A stretch of 64,000 bases of DNA from contig NZ_RJVB01000005.1 of assembly GCF_003751505.1 (NCBI RefSeq), forward strand, positions 372,001 to 436,000, in the 5' to 3' direction. A program made the position numbers and the translations under genes. The stretch comes from Erwinia sp. JUb26 (GTDB lineage Bacteria; Pseudomonadota; Gammaproteobacteria; Enterobacterales; Enterobacteriaceae). Shown one piece after another: positions 62,359 to 64,000 of the stretch. Under the pieces are notes generated by a model. The model was not told where the DNA came from. It ran no database searches and was given only the letters and a program-made list of their open reading frames with translations. The first letter of the stretch is position 1, and every line of letters starts with the position of its first letter.

Positions 62359-64000
62359 ATGAGCTCTGACAAAAAGCAGTCCCTTGGTGCCGTTACCCTT
62401 GCCGCAATCGGCGTGGTCTACGGTGATATCGGTACCAGCCCACTGTATACCCTGCGCGAATGTCTGTCGGGACAGTTCGGCTTTGGCGTAGAGCGCGATG
62501 CGGTATTCGGCTTCCTCTCCCTGATTTTCTGGCTGTTGATCCTGACGGTATCCCTCAAGTACATCACCTACGTGATGCGCGCGGATAACGCCGGTGAGGG
62601 CGGTATTCTGACGCTGATGTCGCTGGCCGGGCGTAATACCGGCGGGCGTGCTACTGCGATCCTGCTGATTATGGGCCTGATTGGCGGCAGCTTCTTCTAT
62701 GGCGAAGTCGTCATCACTCCGGCGGTATCCGTGCTGTCGGCGATAGAGGGGCTCGAGATTGCCGCGCCGTCGCTCGACAGCTACATCGTTCCAATGGCCA
62801 TCGCGGTGCTGACCCTGCTGTTTATCATTCAAAAGCACGGGACCGGCATCGTCGGTAAGCTGTTTGCGCCGGTCATGCTGGTGTGGTTCGTGGTGCTGGC
62901 CGTTCTGGGTGCGCGCAGCATCCTCAATAACCCGGACGTGCTGCAGGCGATGAACCCCTACTGGGCGGTTCACTTCTTTATTGAATATAAAACCGTATCG
63001 TTCTTTGCGCTGGGGGCCGTGGTACTGGCAATTACCGGGGTGGAAGCGCTGTATGCGGATATGGGCCACTTTGGCAAATTCCCTATCCGACTGGCGTGGT
63101 TTATCGTGGTTCTGCCGTCGCTGGTGCTGAACTATTTCGGCCAGGGCGCGCTGCTTTTGGCCCATCCTGAAGCCATCAAAAACCCATTTTTCCTGCTGGC
63201 ACCTGACTGGGCGCTGATCCCGCTGCTGCTGCTGGCGACCCTGGCCACGGTTATCGCCTCTCAGGCGGTCATTTCCGGCGTGTTCTCGCTGACGCGCCAG
63301 GCTGTTCGTCTGGGCTATTTGCCGCCGATGCGTATTGTTTACACCTCAGAGCAGGAATCCGGCCAGATCTATATTCCGGTGATCAACTGGCTGCTGTTTG
63401 TTGCCGTGGTGATCGTAATTATCGGCTTTAAGCACTCCAGCAACCTCGCCGCGGCCTACGGTATTGCGGTGACCGGAACCATGGTGCTGACCGCGATTTT
63501 GTGTACAACGGTGGCGATCAAAAACTGGCACTGGAATCGCTATCTGGCACTGCTGATCCTCGTGGCGATGCTGTGTATTGATATTTCCCTGTTCTCCGCC
63601 AACCTGGTGAAGGTCTTCTCCGGTGGCTGGCTGCCGCTGGCGCTGGCGCTGGTGATGTTTGTGATTATGACTACCTGGAAAAGCGAACGCTTCAGACTGC
63701 TGCGCCGTATGCATGAGCACGGCAACTCGCTGGAGGCGATGATCGCCTCGCTGGAGAAATCGCCGCCGGTCAGGGTGCCGGGAACCGCGGTCTATATGTC
63801 ACGCGCGCTGAACGTGATCCCTTTTGCCATGCTGCATAATCTCAAACATAACAAGGTGTTGCATGAGCGGGTGGTGCTGCTGACGCTGCGGACCGAAGAC
63901 GCACCGTACGTGCATAATGTGAAACGCGTGACCATTGAGCAGCTTTCCCCAACTTTCTGGCGCGTGGTGGCCAGCTACGGCTGGCGTGAAACGCCTAACG
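62359..64000 (+). CDS. kup: Low-affinity potassium transporter Kup, 5' part (3' end outside window)
   Basis: The frame starts at ATG 62359 and stays open to the window end, covering 547 of about 622 residues. [35 protein letters not shown] is the conserved N-terminus; [46 protein letters not shown] and [17 protein letters not shown] mark the membrane part of about 12 helices, and the cytoplasmic C-terminal domain begins near [19 protein letters not shown]. Kup imports K+ with protons, mainly at low pH. It has no competing frame. The ribosome-binding site (AAAAG) is weak. Confidence 0.96.
   Translation, partial: MSSDKKQSLGAVTLAAIGVVYGDIGTSPLYTLRECLSGQFGFGVERDAVFGFLSLIFWLLILTVSLKYITYVMRADNAGEGGILTLMSLAGRNTGGRATAILLIMGLIGGSFFYGEVVITPAVSVLSAIEGLEIAAPSLDSYIVPMAIAVLTLLFIIQKHGTGIVGKLFAPVMLVWFVVLAVLGARSILNNPDVLQAMNPYWAVHFFIEYKTVSFFALGAVVLAITGVEALYADMGHFGKFPIRLAWFIVVLPSLVLNYFGQGALLLAHPEAIKNPFFLLAPDWALIPLLLLATLATVIASQAVISGVFSLTRQAVRLGYLPPMRIVYTSEQESGQIYIPVINWLLFVAVVIVIIGFKHSSNLAAAYGIAVTGTMVLTAILCTTVAIKNWHWNRYLALLILVAMLCIDISLFSANLVKVFSGGWLPLALALVMFVIMTTWKSERFRLLRRMHEHGNSLEAMIASLEKSPPVRVPGTAVYMSRALNVIPFAMLHNLKHNKVLHERVVLLTLRTEDAPYVHNVKRVTIEQLSPTFWRVVASYGWRETPN

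Overview
The window is a 64 kb piece of a gammaproteobacterial chromosome, order Enterobacterales, and most probably an Erwinia or close relative (Erwiniaceae). Gene order and protein sequence around oriC follow the E. coli pattern closely. Two features point to Erwinia: an OvoA ovothiol synthase gene beside asnC near the origin, and a single small heat shock gene (ibpA without ibpB). No rRNA, tRNA, insertion sequence, prophage or CRISPR array was found.

Layout from left to right. (1) 1-4 kb: the 3' end of avtA, heat-shock gene ibpA with a sigma-32 promoter and a ROSE-like leader, yidQ, yidR, yidA. (2) 4-10.3 kb: dnaA-dnaN-recF-gyrB on the minus strand, with a hexanucleotide tandem repeat behind gyrB and an ERIC-like palindrome between dnaN and recF. 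(3) 10.3-14.8 kb: the divergent rpmH-rnpA-yidD-yidC-mnmE cluster (ribosome, RNase P, membrane insertion, tRNA modification). (4) 14.8-22.9 kb: accessory DNA where E. coli carries tnaCAB-mdtL-yidZ. It holds a hipBA toxin-antitoxin pair and a six-gene operon (branched-chain-type ABC transporter plus an SfnB-family flavin oxidoreductase) behind a likely sigma-54 promoter. (5) 23.3-26.3 kb: yieE, adeP (with a PurR box) and yieH. (6) 26.4-34.9 kb: accessory sugar region with an orphan PTS EIIB, a LysR regulator, a divergent ABC sugar importer with a family 4 glycosidase, and an MFS transporter. (7) 35.1-39.9 kb: pstSCAB-phoU with Pho boxes. (8) 40-41 kb: a predicted secreted metalloprotease placed between pstS and glmS. 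(9) 41-51.9 kb: glmS, an ERIC element, glmU and the complete atpIBEFHAGDC operon. (10) 52.6-64 kb: rsmG-mnmG, oriC, mioC, asnC, ovoA, viaA-ravA and the 5' part of kup.

Functionally the core is the replication origin with its initiator, sliding clamp, repair and gyrase genes, energy generation, cell-wall precursor synthesis and phosphate uptake. Accessory modules sit at a few junctions of this conserved backbone. The less familiar items are the sigma-54-type SfnB/ABC operon, the hipBA pair with a multi-repeat operator, the metalloprotease beside the pst operon, ovoA at the place of asnA, and two ERIC-type palindromes, one flanked by an 11-bp direct repeat.

All functions come from reading translated sequences and from remembered family features. 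No database search was run.
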